NCBI RefSeq assembly: GCF_900115165.1
Contig: NZ_FOVP01000005.1
Coordinates: 147,888 to 211,887, forward strand
Direction of reading: 5' to 3'
DNA: 64,000 nt
Source: Roseovarius lutimaris
Lineage (GTDB): Bacteria > Pseudomonadota > Alphaproteobacteria > Rhodobacterales > Rhodobacteraceae
Below, in pieces: positions 9,027 through 16,367 of the stretch. The position numbers were made by a program, and so were the translations under genes. How positions within the stretch are numbered: the stretch's first letter is position 1; each line of letters opens with the position of its first letter. The notes under the pieces are model-generated. The model ran no database searches, had not been told where the DNA came from, and worked only from the letters and a program-made list of their open reading frames with translations.

Positions 9027-9567
9027 GGTGTCTGGCGGGTCCATGCGGGGCTGTCCGACCCTGTTTCGGATGCTGGTGGCCGGGCTTGGTCGTGGCCCTA
9101 TCTATTGCCTTTGAAAATGCTTGAGCCGGGATCAATCCGACTGGTAAGATATTTCATTCTTTGAATATAAATCCGAGCTAATCCCTGCGTTCTAAGACAG
9201 AGCAATTTGCTGTATCTGTTGCCGCATGTTAAAACATGCTTCCCCAAACGATTTAATCCATATGACATGATCCGGGCATACAGTCATATAGTCAGTCATA
9301 CATACAGTTATTAATACAGCCTCACATACTGATACAAACAACATACTGATACATACAAATGCAGTTAAGGCTTAGTGGAAGCATGGAAAGAGCCATGCAA
9401 GAACACTAACGACAAGACAGGCAAGCCTTAGCTACAATCGGCTTTAGGATACGGGTCCACACAGGCTTACAGCCATAGGCGACACCTGTTTAAGCATGTT
9501 CATACATACAGTTAGATGCACAAGACTAGCGGAGTGACCTTGTAGCCGGGTAAGACCACGCTTGACC
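9027..9567. other. Repeat-rich non-coding region beside the integrase
   Basis: An AT-rich stretch with ordered repeats and no gene. It holds a 15-bp direct repeat TCATACATACAGTTA (9296-9310, 9500-9514), a 13-bp direct repeat ACATACTGATACA (9324-9336, 9341-9353), and a 7-bp palindrome GCATGTT/AACATGC (9224-9239). Nested inverted repeats are TAAGGCTT/AAGCCTTA (9366-9373 with 9423-9430) around GCATGG/CCATGC (9381-9398). It lies between the two recombinase genes, so recombinase-binding (arm-type) sites, an origin or a control region are the natural possibilities. Confidence 0.65.
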
Positions 9568-11205
9568 TTATTCAGTATCACGAAAATCGAACTTGTCTAT
9601 TTCACGCTTCAACTGTTCAGCGGTGAACCCAGACTTGAAATAGCTTGTGTGGGTAACACCTACCTGCGTATGCCCCAGTATAGCCTTAACCATAATGTCC
9701 GGTACATCGGCTCTGCTAAGCAATGTTGTCATTGAGTGCCGTAGGCTGTGAAAGACCAGCGTTTTTTGTTTCAGTGCAAGCGTAGGCAAGAGCGTTTGAT
9801 TGAACCATGTTCCGACATTCCTGCCATAACCATTTTGGGTGCTGTAGGATAAGTCCGGGAATAGCCGGACTGCCACTCCAGTCTTGCGTTTTTCAACGAA
9901 CTCTATGAAGCCAGCTTTAAGCAACGCTTGGTGTACGGGTATTTGCCTTCGGCTTGATGCGTTCTTGAGTGACTTTCCTGCATCATCGTTAATGTCGATG
10001 CACCATATGCCATCCAATTGCTGAATGTTGCGGATGTGCAGTTGCGCCACCTCGTTAAGTCTAGCCCCTGTAAACATAGCAATAAGCGTAGGCCACTTAT
10101 GGTCATCTTTCCTTACTAGATTGTCCGGGTTCACGGTGAGGTGCCTAAACAACAACCGCAACTGTGCGGGGGTGAATGCATCCCGTTGGTCAGTTTTGTC
10201 CCTAGTCTTGTTTGCTAGCCTCGTGCCTGTGAACACATTCGTAGTTGCATGTCCGTTGTTCACGGCCCAAGTTGCAAACGATTGGTAGGCACTGAGGTAT
10301 ACGTTGACTGTTCTTGTTGAGAGTTTGTCTACGCCCTTGACATCCAACATGTCAGCGAGTGACAGGTCACGTGTGCGGCTATCCTTGTTTCTATTCTTTG
10401 GCAGCCTAGTGACAACATCCTTGACCTTACGTGCATCGGCCTTGGTTAAGTTTGCGGTAGGTTTGCTATTAGTGATCACGCCAAGTAGCTTTAGCGCATC
10501 ACGTTTTTCGCTTATAGTCTTTGCAGCCCATAGCGCACCCCTTTGCCCCTCTGTCAGATATTCATGCACAGTTGTGGCGTAAGCAACTACGTCGGGCTGT
10601 CTGTCAGCGCCTTGAAGGTGTGCGGCATCAGTTGATTGCCGTGTACTATGGGAAGGTTGGGTGAGGTCGTACTGGTCCAAATTGGCATTGTACTCTAACG
10701 CCAATGCCAAGAAACTGCGGTAGCCCTTCCGGTATTCCTGCAATAGCAATTCATCCTGCTCAGCAGTCAGCTTGCCGACCCCTGCACGCGTCTTAAATTG
10801 GCTCAGGAGGTCGCTGCCTTGCTCATCGGGCTGTGCAGCCAACTCCAGCCAGATGTCGTCCTCTACGAGGCTAATTGAGCTTCTGAGGGTATTTGCCCGT
10901 TGACCGGAACCATCCCCTTCCGAAAGCAGTCGTTCTTTGTGTTTTTGCAGGGCAGTGCGAAAGTGAGTTTCGACGTGCTGGCGCATTTCATCATATCTCA
11001 TGGCCTGCACCCTTGGCCCTGTGAACGCAGCTTGTCCAGTGGCTATCAGGAGATGTGACATTCGCTTAGCGGCGCTGGGCGACCGTGTTTCCAGTGACAA
11101 CCGGACATGGGATGCTCGCCCGTTGGGGTGGAAGCCCTTCGGTATCGGCCATCGGAAGTAAAAAATGCCGTGTCTGCTTAGGCTTAGATAGGATGCATTG
11201 CGCAT
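9568..11205 (-). CDS. Tyrosine-type site-specific integrase
   Basis: A phage-type integrase of 545 aa. The N-terminus (MRNASYLSLSRHGIFYFRWPIP) is the usual opening of integrases that begin with a small beta arm-binding domain. The C-terminal catalytic domain shows Arg in GARLNEVAQL, the His-x-x-Arg box in FHSLRHSMTT, and the nucleophile Tyr in THTSYFK after ILGHTQVG. The frame is open upstream into the tRNA gene, but the ATG at 11205 is the first that gives a family-like N-terminus. Its 5' end is close to tRNA-Tyr, the likely attachment target. Confidence 0.93.
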   Translation of the reverse strand: MRNASYLSLSRHGIFYFRWPIPKGFHPNGRASHVRLSLETRSPSAAKRMSHLLIATGQAAFTGPRVQAMRYDEMRQHVETHFRTALQKHKERLLSEGDGSGQRANTLRSSISLVEDDIWLELAAQPDEQGSDLLSQFKTRAGVGKLTAEQDELLLQEYRKGYRSFLALALEYNANLDQYDLTQPSHSTRQSTDAAHLQGADRQPDVVAYATTVHEYLTEGQRGALWAAKTISEKRDALKLLGVITNSKPTANLTKADARKVKDVVTRLPKNRNKDSRTRDLSLADMLDVKGVDKLSTRTVNVYLSAYQSFATWAVNNGHATTNVFTGTRLANKTRDKTDQRDAFTPAQLRLLFRHLTVNPDNLVRKDDHKWPTLIAMFTGARLNEVAQLHIRNIQQLDGIWCIDINDDAGKSLKNASSRRQIPVHQALLKAGFIEFVEKRKTGVAVRLFPDLSYSTQNGYGRNVGTWFNQTLLPTLALKQKTLVFHSLRHSMTTLLSRADVPDIMVKAILGHTQVGVTHTSYFKSGFTAEQLKREIDKFDFRDTE

Positions 11206-11271
11206 GTCTGATGTCGCACCATAATGGCACACCAAAGCACAACGTGATCTAAGTAGTTGATATGAAAGAAA

Positions 11272-11290
11272 ATGGTGGGCGACCCTGGAA
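11272..11290. repeat. att site, tRNA-proximal copy
   Basis: The same 19 bp as 6108-6126. This copy is continuous with the intact tRNA-Tyr gene, so insertion left the tRNA functional. The bases just outside differ (GAAG versus GAAA), which limits the exact match to 19 bp. Confidence 0.9.
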
Positions 11291-11356
11291 TCGAACCAGG
11301 CGTGCGTCTCCGCGAGGGAGTTACAGTCCCCTGCCACACCTTGCGGCCTGTCGCCC
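11273..11356 (-). tRNA. tRNA-Tyr (anticodon GTA)
   Basis: A class II tRNA with a long variable arm. The acceptor 5' strand GGGCGAC (starting at 11356) pairs with GTCGCCC. The anticodon loop contains GTA inside GGACTGTAACTCC, and the T arm has GGTTCGATTCC. Discriminator A and an encoded CCA end at 11273. It is the integration site of the island to its left. Confidence 0.95.
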
Positions 11357-11491
11357 ACTTGTCCGGCAGAAAACTGCCTGACGTGGGGGGCTGATTACAA
11401 GCGCCGCAATGGCCCGTCAACCGGAAAATGCCTTGCAAGCGGCTGCGGGGCATCGCATTGTCGCCGCCCTGAGAAAAGAGGCAGCAGACCC

Positions 11492-12268
11492 ATGAAAAAA
11501 CCCCGCTGGGTGATCGACAAGGAACAGGCCAAACGCGCCGCCGCCGCAGAGACGGTGTGGCTTTTCGGGCTGCATGCGGTGCGCGACGCGCTTGAGAATC
11601 CGGCACGCGAAAAGCTCCGGCTGATCGTGACGCGCAACGCCGCCGACAAGTTGGCCGAGGCGATTGCCGCCTCGGGGGTTGAGCCCGAAATCGTCGATCC
11701 GCGCAAGTTCACCGCGCCGCTTGACCCGCAATCGGTGCATCAGGGCGCGGCACTTGAGGTCAAGCCGCTGGCCTGGGGCAGTCTGCAAGAGGTCTGTCTT
11801 GGCGACGGGGTAAGCGCACCGCGCGTGGTGCTTCTGGACCGGGTGACCGATCCGCATAACGTCGGCGCGATCCTGCGCTCTGCCGAGGTGTTCGGCGCGC
11901 GCGCGGTGATTGCGCCGCGCCATCACGCCGCGCCCGAGACCGGTGCCCTGGCCAAGACCGCCAGCGGCGCGCTTGAGCGCCAGCCCTATCTGCGGGTGCG
12001 CAATCTTGCCGATGCGATCACCGAGCTTCAGGGTATGGGCTATATCGTACTCGGGCTGGCGGGCGAGGCCGAGACCACCATCGAGGCCGCCGTGGAGGGG
12101 CGGCGCGACCGCCCCGTCGCGCTTGTGCTTGGCGCCGAGGGGCCCGGGCTTCGCCAAAAGACCCGTGAAAGCGTTGACGCGCTTGTGCGGATTGATTTTG
12201 CCAGCGATTTCGGCTCGCTCAATGTGTCAAACGCGGCGGCGGTGGCGCTTTATGCCGCGCGTGCCTGA
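11492..12268 (+). CDS. rlmB: 23S rRNA (guanosine-2'-O-)-methyltransferase RlmB
   Basis: A SpoU-class (SPOUT, trefoil-knot) RNA 2'-O-methyltransferase of 258 aa. An N-terminal substrate-binding domain begins with WLFGLHAVRDALENP. The three SPOUT motifs follow: LDRVTDPHNVGAILRSAEVFGA (motif 1 with the catalytic Arg), LVLGAEGPGL (motif 2), and SLNVSNAAAVALYAA (motif 3). RlmB methylates G2251 of 23S rRNA in E. coli; the same substrate is inferred here. The 3' end overlaps the convergent membrane protein gene by 19 bases. Confidence 0.92.
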   Translation: MKKPRWVIDKEQAKRAAAAETVWLFGLHAVRDALENPAREKLRLIVTRNAADKLAEAIAASGVEPEIVDPRKFTAPLDPQSVHQGAALEVKPLAWGSLQEVCLGDGVSAPRVVLLDRVTDPHNVGAILRSAEVFGARAVIAPRHHAAPETGALAKTASGALERQPYLRVRNLADAITELQGMGYIVLGLAGEAETTIEAAVEGRRDRPVALVLGAEGPGLRQKTRESVDALVRIDFASDFGSLNVSNAAAVALYAARA

Positions 12269-13170
12269 GGCATGGCGGCGGCATCCTCAAAGGCATAGAT
12301 AAATCGGCCTTTGATCATCCAGCTGATGCCAAAGCTGATCAGCCCGAGGCTTTCGCAGATGAATGTCAGGCGTAGACTGTCCCAGAGGGCGGCGATGGTT
12401 TCTGCCATCGCAGTGGGCAGGACAAGCCCCAAAAGCGCGCCTTTGATCGCCAGCACGCCGACAACCGCAAAGATCACCCGGCCAAGCGCGCGATACCACA
12501 GGTTCCGGCGGTCCTTGCGATTGCCGGGCGCGCGCGCAGCAGGCGAATTCACGCGGGTGAAAACGAAATATGAGAAATAACCAAGGATGGCGAACATCAC
12601 CCCTGCGGCGCCAAAATGCAGCGCCTTGAGCAGCATCGGCACGTTCCCGGGGCTTGCGAAGGCCGGAAAGCTGGCCCAGAAATCATAGGAAATCGTGCCG
12701 GTCACGGTGCCGCCGGGCGGGTGAAACCCCTCAGACCCCTGTGCCCCGGTCAGGAACAGCCGCGCCACCTCGGCGCCGTCATAGGCACAGCCCGAGCCGG
12801 TGGTGGGCGAAAACGCCACCAGAACCCCGGCCAGGCCGGCAAGTTTCAGCAGCACGATATCAAGCTTGCCATAGCCAAGACAGCCCACCCGGTTGGTGGT
12901 GCGAAAGCCGTAAAAGAACATCAAGAGCAAGCCGATGAAACTAAGCGCGCCGACAAGGATATCACCCCCAAGCCGACTATAATAATAGTGGCTGATCGAG
13001 GCGTTGAAACAGGTGTTGGTCAGGACCGTCACGAGCACCAGAGACACCGGAAGCAGCAGCGCGACATAGCCCACGCCGAGGTTCAACCTGCGCAAATCCA
13101 CGTCAAACGGCAGATCGCGAAGGCCGGGTTGCAGGCTTGGCGGTGGCGGGCTGTCCGGCATGTCGGTCAT
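12250..13170 (-). CDS. Conserved integral membrane protein, unknown function
   Basis: A 306-aa membrane protein with about six hydrophobic segments and a short polar N-terminus rich in proline and serine. A distinctive sequence SISHYYYSRLGGDILVGALSFIGL lies in the first third. A Pro/Gly-rich loop with cysteine (GSGCAYDGAEVARLF) is probably extracytoplasmic. I cannot assign a function. The start at 13170 was chosen for its AAGGA site; ATGs at 13206 and 13161 are alternatives. It overlaps rlmB by 19 bases at its 3' end. Confidence 0.7.
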   Translation of the reverse strand: MTDMPDSPPPPSLQPGLRDLPFDVDLRRLNLGVGYVALLLPVSLVLVTVLTNTCFNASISHYYYSRLGGDILVGALSFIGLLLMFFYGFRTTNRVGCLGYGKLDIVLLKLAGLAGVLVAFSPTTGSGCAYDGAEVARLFLTGAQGSEGFHPPGGTVTGTISYDFWASFPAFASPGNVPMLLKALHFGAAGVMFAILGYFSYFVFTRVNSPAARAPGNRKDRRNLWYRALGRVIFAVVGVLAIKGALLGLVLPTAMAETIAALWDSLRLTFICESLGLISFGISWMIKGRFIYAFEDAAAMPQARAA

Positions 13171-13284
13171 TGGCTGAAATCCTTGTGCTTTGAATGGCAC
13201 AGTCATAGCACGCCTCGCGCGCGGGCGCGAAAGTTTTGCCCGCCTGGGGTTGGAAATCATCCGCGCCTGCCCGATATCAAAGCC

Positions 13285-13593
13285 ATGACACCAAAAATTG
13301 CCACATGCAGCTATTGCGGCACCCGCGCGGCGCTTGTCCTTGATCGGGGCAGGCATGAGCTGATCTGTTCCAGTTGCGGTGCGCCGTTGCACGATATGAA
13401 GGCCCTGCACAAGCCGGTCACGCGATCCGGGTCGGCTGCGGGGCGCACACGACCGATGCCCCTGCCACGCCAGGACTATGGCCCGCGGCCCGGATATGAG
13501 AGACCTGCGCGAAAAGCCCGCAAGCCGCGCAAGACCTTCGGGCGGCGGATGTTCGAAGACATCTGGGATGTGGTCGAGGATATCTTTGACTGA
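13285..13593 (+). CDS. Small zinc-ribbon-like protein
   Basis: A 102-aa protein with two CxxC knuckles, CSYCG near residue 8 and CSSCG near residue 31, spaced as in TFIIB-like zinc ribbons. A basic, proline-rich linker (ARKARKPRKTFGRR) and a short acidic tail (DIWDVVEDIFD) follow. The frame is open far upstream, but the ATG at 13285 fits the compact domain and avoids overlap with the divergent gene at 13170. The role is unknown; nucleic-acid or protein binding is plausible. Confidence 0.7.
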   Translation: MTPKIATCSYCGTRAALVLDRGRHELICSSCGAPLHDMKALHKPVTRSGSAAGRTRPMPLPRQDYGPRPGYERPARKARKPRKTFGRRMFEDIWDVVEDIFD

Positions 13594-13685
13594 TCCGCAA
13601 GTTATTCGCGCGCAGGCCCGGTAAACTCACAGTCACAGGTTTATTACAAACCCTTTTTATTCTCGGACTCGTTCCTAAATATCAT

Positions 13686-13776
13686 AACAGAGGCGTTGAT
13701 CTGGAACCTTGACGCCTCTCTTCACTGTCCCTCGTTCCGCGACTGGCGCCCAGGCATTGGCTTGGGCGCTTTTTTC
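13686..13776 (+). ncRNA. Candidate small RNA ending in an intrinsic terminator
   Basis: Two hairpins lie in a non-coding gap. The first has a perfect 8-bp stem AGAGGCGT/ACGCCTCT (13689-13696 with 13712-13719) and a 15-nt loop. The second, GCGCCCA/TGGGCGC (13746-13752 with 13763-13769), is followed at once by six T residues, a classical Rho-independent terminator. A TATCAT (13680-13685) sits just upstream as a possible -10, though the -35 is poor. The terminator cannot serve the gene that starts 29 bases later. A short RNA of about 90 nt, or an attenuated leader of that gene, are the two readings. Confidence 0.5.
13746..13775 (+). terminator. Intrinsic terminator upstream of the CoA-binding gene
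   Basis: A 7-bp GC stem, GCGCCCA/TGGGCGC, with a 10-nt loop and a run of six T. It lies 29 bases before the next coding start and so ends an upstream transcript, most likely the small RNA candidate at 13686. Confidence 0.8.
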
Positions 13777-13804
13777 TGGCGCGGTTTCATGGTTCACTAT
13801 GCCC

Positions 13805-14278
13805 ATGAGCGAGACCTATAGTGATTCCCACCTGCGCGAGATCCTGACCCGCACGCGGCGCGTGGCGGTGGTCGGTGTGTCGATGAACCCGGTGCGCCCA
13901 AGCTATTACGTGGCGCGCTATCTGACCCTCAAGAAGTACCAGGTGGTTCCGGTTAATCCGGGCCATGCGGGCAAGGTTCTGTTCGGTCAGACCGTTGTGG
14001 CGCGGCTGTCCGATATTGAGGGCGATGTGGACATGGTCGATATCTTTCGCCGGTCTGAACATGTGCCGCCGATCGTGGATGAGGCGCTTGTGGCTTTTAA
14101 GGGGCTTAAAACGATCTGGATGCAGATTGGTGTCGAGCATGGCGAGGCGGCCAAAGTGGCGCGGGCGCGCGGGGTGGATGTGATCATGGACCGCTGTCCC
14201 AAGATCGAGTACCAGCGGCTTTTCGGTGAATTGCGCATGGGTGGCTTCAATACCGGCGTGATTTCGTCAAAGCTCTGA
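13805..14278 (+). CDS. CoA-binding domain protein
   Basis: A 157-aa protein made of one Rossmann-like CoA-binding domain of the succinyl-CoA synthetase alpha type. The glycine-rich VAVVGVSMNPVRPSYYVARYL near residues 19-39 and VPVNPG mark the nucleotide-binding half. DMVDIFRRSEHVPPIV and KTIWMQIGVEHGEAA follow as in the YccU-type family. The ATG at 13799 would add two residues; neither start has a strong ribosome site. No enzymatic role is known for this family. Confidence 0.85.
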   Translation: MSETYSDSHLREILTRTRRVAVVGVSMNPVRPSYYVARYLTLKKYQVVPVNPGHAGKVLFGQTVVARLSDIEGDVDMVDIFRRSEHVPPIVDEALVAFKGLKTIWMQIGVEHGEAAKVARARGVDVIMDRCPKIEYQRLFGELRMGGFNTGVISSKL

Positions 14279-14287
14279 GAGGGGCGG

Positions 14288-15127
14288 TTACACTCTGGTG
14301 TCGCGGTGATCTTGCGACATCAACCGGCTGATTTCGGCGCCGGGCATGGCCTCGTCGGCATAGCGAAACGTGCCCGATCTGCTGACCTCTTCGGCGGCGC
14401 GCATCAGGGCGCCAAGGGCGGCGCGCGCGAAAGAGCCGCCGACACTGACGCGCCGCACCCCGACCTTAGACAGTTCGTCTACGCTATAGGCCTTGCCCGA
14501 TAGCCCCATGACCACATTCACCGGCTTGTCGACCTCGCGACACAGGGTTCTGATTGCCTCGATATCGGGCAGTCCGGGCGCATAAAGCACATCTGCACCG
14601 GCCTCGGAAAACGCCTGAAGCCGCTTGATCGTATCGGCCAGATCGGGCCGCCCCCAGAGAAAGTTTTCGGCCCGCGCCGTCAGGAGAAACGAACGGCCCC
14701 GCGCCGCCTCTGCTGTGGCGCGGATACGCTCCATCGCCTGCGACATCTCGTAAATCGGGGCATCTGGATTGCCGGTCGCATCCTCGATCGAGCCCCCGAC
14801 AAGGCCCGCGTCACAGGCCATGATGACCGTCTCGGCGCAGGTTGCGGGGTCGGGTCCAAAGCCGTCCTCAAGATCGCCAGACACCGGCAGCGCCGTCGCG
14901 CCCACGATCCGGGCGGCATTTTCAAGGATCTCGTCGCGATCAAGCCCGGCAAAGGAATCCCGCTTGCCAACCGAAAAGGCATAGCCCGCACTTGTCGTCG
15001 CGAGGGCCTCGAATCCAAGGCTGCTCAAGAGCCGCGCCGAGCCTGCATCCCAGGGGTTTGGCATGACAAAGGCCTTGTCGCGCAAATGCAGCGCCTTGAA
15101 GCGCTCGAACTTGTCCTTTCGGTCCAT
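14288..15127 (-). CDS. Isocitrate lyase/PEP mutase superfamily enzyme
   Basis: A 279-aa protein of the PEP mutase / 2-methylisocitrate lyase superfamily, a TIM barrel that cleaves or forms C-C or P-C bonds next to a carboxylate. The usual landmarks are present: NPWDAGSARLLSSLGFEALATTSAGYAFSVG, GDLEDGFG for metal binding, GGSIEDATG, and LTARAENF. The usual KxCGH-type catalytic cysteine loop of isocitrate lyase is not evident, so the exact substrate is open; lyase or hydrolase activity on small oxo-acids is likely. Two ATGs overlap the GGGGG site; the second was chosen. Confidence 0.82.
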   Translation of the reverse strand: MDRKDKFERFKALHLRDKAFVMPNPWDAGSARLLSSLGFEALATTSAGYAFSVGKRDSFAGLDRDEILENAARIVGATALPVSGDLEDGFGPDPATCAETVIMACDAGLVGGSIEDATGNPDAPIYEMSQAMERIRATAEAARGRSFLLTARAENFLWGRPDLADTIKRLQAFSEAGADVLYAPGLPDIEAIRTLCREVDKPVNVVMGLSGKAYSVDELSKVGVRRVSVGGSFARAALGALMRAAEEVSRSGTFRYADEAMPGAEISRLMSQDHRDTRV

Positions 15128-15245
15128 CATGTCCCCCTTTCGGATATGGTTCGCCGACCCTACCACGAAAACGGAACAAAATGGAAACACATTCAGGCCA
15201 TCACAAGGCAACCCCGCCCCGCGTCGCTGCTGTGACAACGCTCAC

Positions 15246-15359
15246 TCAATAGGGGATCGCCATTTTGATCAGCGCGGCAATCACACCAAGCGCCACCACG
15301 CTGGCAAGCCAGAGGGCGGCGAACCAAAGCAGCCGTTTCGTTTGCTTGCCCCCCTCAAT
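15246..15359 (-). CDS. DUF2474 small membrane protein (bd-type oxidase accessory), apparent ATT start
   Basis: A 37-residue frame with a single membrane span (LLWFAALWLASVVALGVIAALI) preceded by a Lys/Gln/Lys/Arg-rich N-terminus, the pattern of DUF2474 proteins encoded after cydB in cyanide-insensitive oxidase operons. It overlaps the cydB stop by five bases. No ATG, GTG or TTG is available in frame. ATT at 15359 lies six bases after a perfect AGGAGG, so it is the best start. The stop is TGA at 15246-15248. The small size and overlapping position are typical of single-span bd-oxidase subunits. Confidence 0.7.
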   Translation of the reverse strand: MEGGKQTKRLLWFAALWLASVVALGVIAALIKMAIPY

Positions 15360-16356
15360 GATAGCCCTCCTCGGGGTCGACCTTGCCGCGAAACACCCAA
15401 TAGGCATAGGCGGTATAGCCAAGGATCAGCGGCACCAGAACCACCGTGCCGACAAGCGCGAACTTGAGGCTTGCATCGGGCGCGGCCGCCTCTGCAATGG
15501 TCAGGCCGGGCGGCACGATATGGGGATAAAAGCTGCTTCCGATGCCGATAAAGCAAAGCACGAAAAGCGTCAGCGCGGCAAAGAACGGCTGGCCGTCCTT
15601 GCCCGCGTTCAATCCCGCAAACAATGCCCAAGTGGCGGCGGCAAGCGCGCCGGGCATCAAAAGGCTGAGGATGCTGCCCGGAAGGTTGAACCAGCGGTTG
15701 AAATAGACCGGATCCTGAAACGGGGTCAAAACGCTGACCACGCCGATAAATCCAAGCGTGCCAGCGGCGCACCACCAGGCATAGCGCTGCATCTGGCGCT
15801 GAAGCGCGCCTTCGGTCTTGAGGATAAGCCAGGTCGCGCCAAGCAGGGCATAGCCGATCACCACCGCAACCCCGGTGAGAATGGAAAACAGGCTGAGCCA
15901 ATCCCACCAGCCGCCCGCATAGGCGCGATCCGCCACCTCGATGCCCTGCACAAGCGCGCCAAGCGCGATGCCCTGCATGAAGGCCGCGACAAGCGAGCCG
16001 CCGAAAAACGCCGCATCCCAGACCGGCTTCCAGCGCTTGGTGCGCCAGCGGTACTCAAAGGCAACGCCGCGAAAGATCAGCGCCAGAAGCATCAGCGTGA
16101 TCGGCATGTAAAGTGCCGGCATCACCACCGCATAGGCCAGCGGAAACACCGCGAAAAGGCCACCGCCGCCCAGCACCAGCCAGGTTTCGTTGCCGCCCCA
16201 GATCGGCGCGATGGAATTCATCATCACCGCCTTGTCGCGCTCGCCCGACGCGAAGGGAAACAGAATACCAACCCCAAGGTCGAACCCGTCAAGGATCACG
16301 TAGGTCAGCACCGCAAAGGCGATGATCCCGGCCCAGATGAAAGAAAGATCAAACAT
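15355..16356 (-). CDS. cydB: Cytochrome bd-type (cyanide-insensitive) quinol oxidase subunit II
   Basis: Subunit II of a membrane quinol oxidase that reduces oxygen without pumping protons. The 333-aa protein has about eight membrane spans. The N-terminus (FIWAGIIAFAVLTYVILDGFDLGVGILFPF) and the motif MNSIAPIWGGNETWLVLGGGGLFAVFP are diagnostic for CydB/CioB. It is complete and ends within the DUF2474 start. The upstream cydA is truncated, so whether this subunit still has a partner is doubtful unless another cydA exists elsewhere. Confidence 0.94.
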   Translation of the reverse strand: MFDLSFIWAGIIAFAVLTYVILDGFDLGVGILFPFASGERDKAVMMNSIAPIWGGNETWLVLGGGGLFAVFPLAYAVVMPALYMPITLMLLALIFRGVAFEYRWRTKRWKPVWDAAFFGGSLVAAFMQGIALGALVQGIEVADRAYAGGWWDWLSLFSILTGVAVVIGYALLGATWLILKTEGALQRQMQRYAWWCAAGTLGFIGVVSVLTPFQDPVYFNRWFNLPGSILSLLMPGALAAATWALFAGLNAGKDGQPFFAALTLFVLCFIGIGSSFYPHIVPPGLTIAEAAAPDASLKFALVGTVVLVPLILGYTAYAYWVFRGKVDPEEGYH

Positions 16357-16367
16357 TGAAGTGCTCC

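Larger units (their letters stand above)
6108..11290. mobile_element. tRNA-Tyr-integrated genomic island, about 5.2 kb
   Basis: The block is bounded by perfect 19-bp direct repeats (6108-6126 and 11272-11290). The right copy is the 3' end of the intact tRNA-Tyr gene and the left copy is a displaced fragment. A tyrosine integrase gene (9568-11205) lies next to the tRNA, as expected for such elements. Within the block base composition is clearly poorer in GC than the flanks, coding density is low, and there are only three convincing genes: an integrase, a serine recombinase and a polytopic membrane protein. No capsid, terminase, replication or conjugation gene is visible, so it is an integrative island or phage-satellite remnant of unknown type. 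Confidence 0.88.

Noticed and set aside
13703..13736. EcfG-type general-stress promoter (GGAAC ... CGTT)
   Set aside because: Spacing is about 25 bases instead of 18-19, and it lies within the sRNA candidate.
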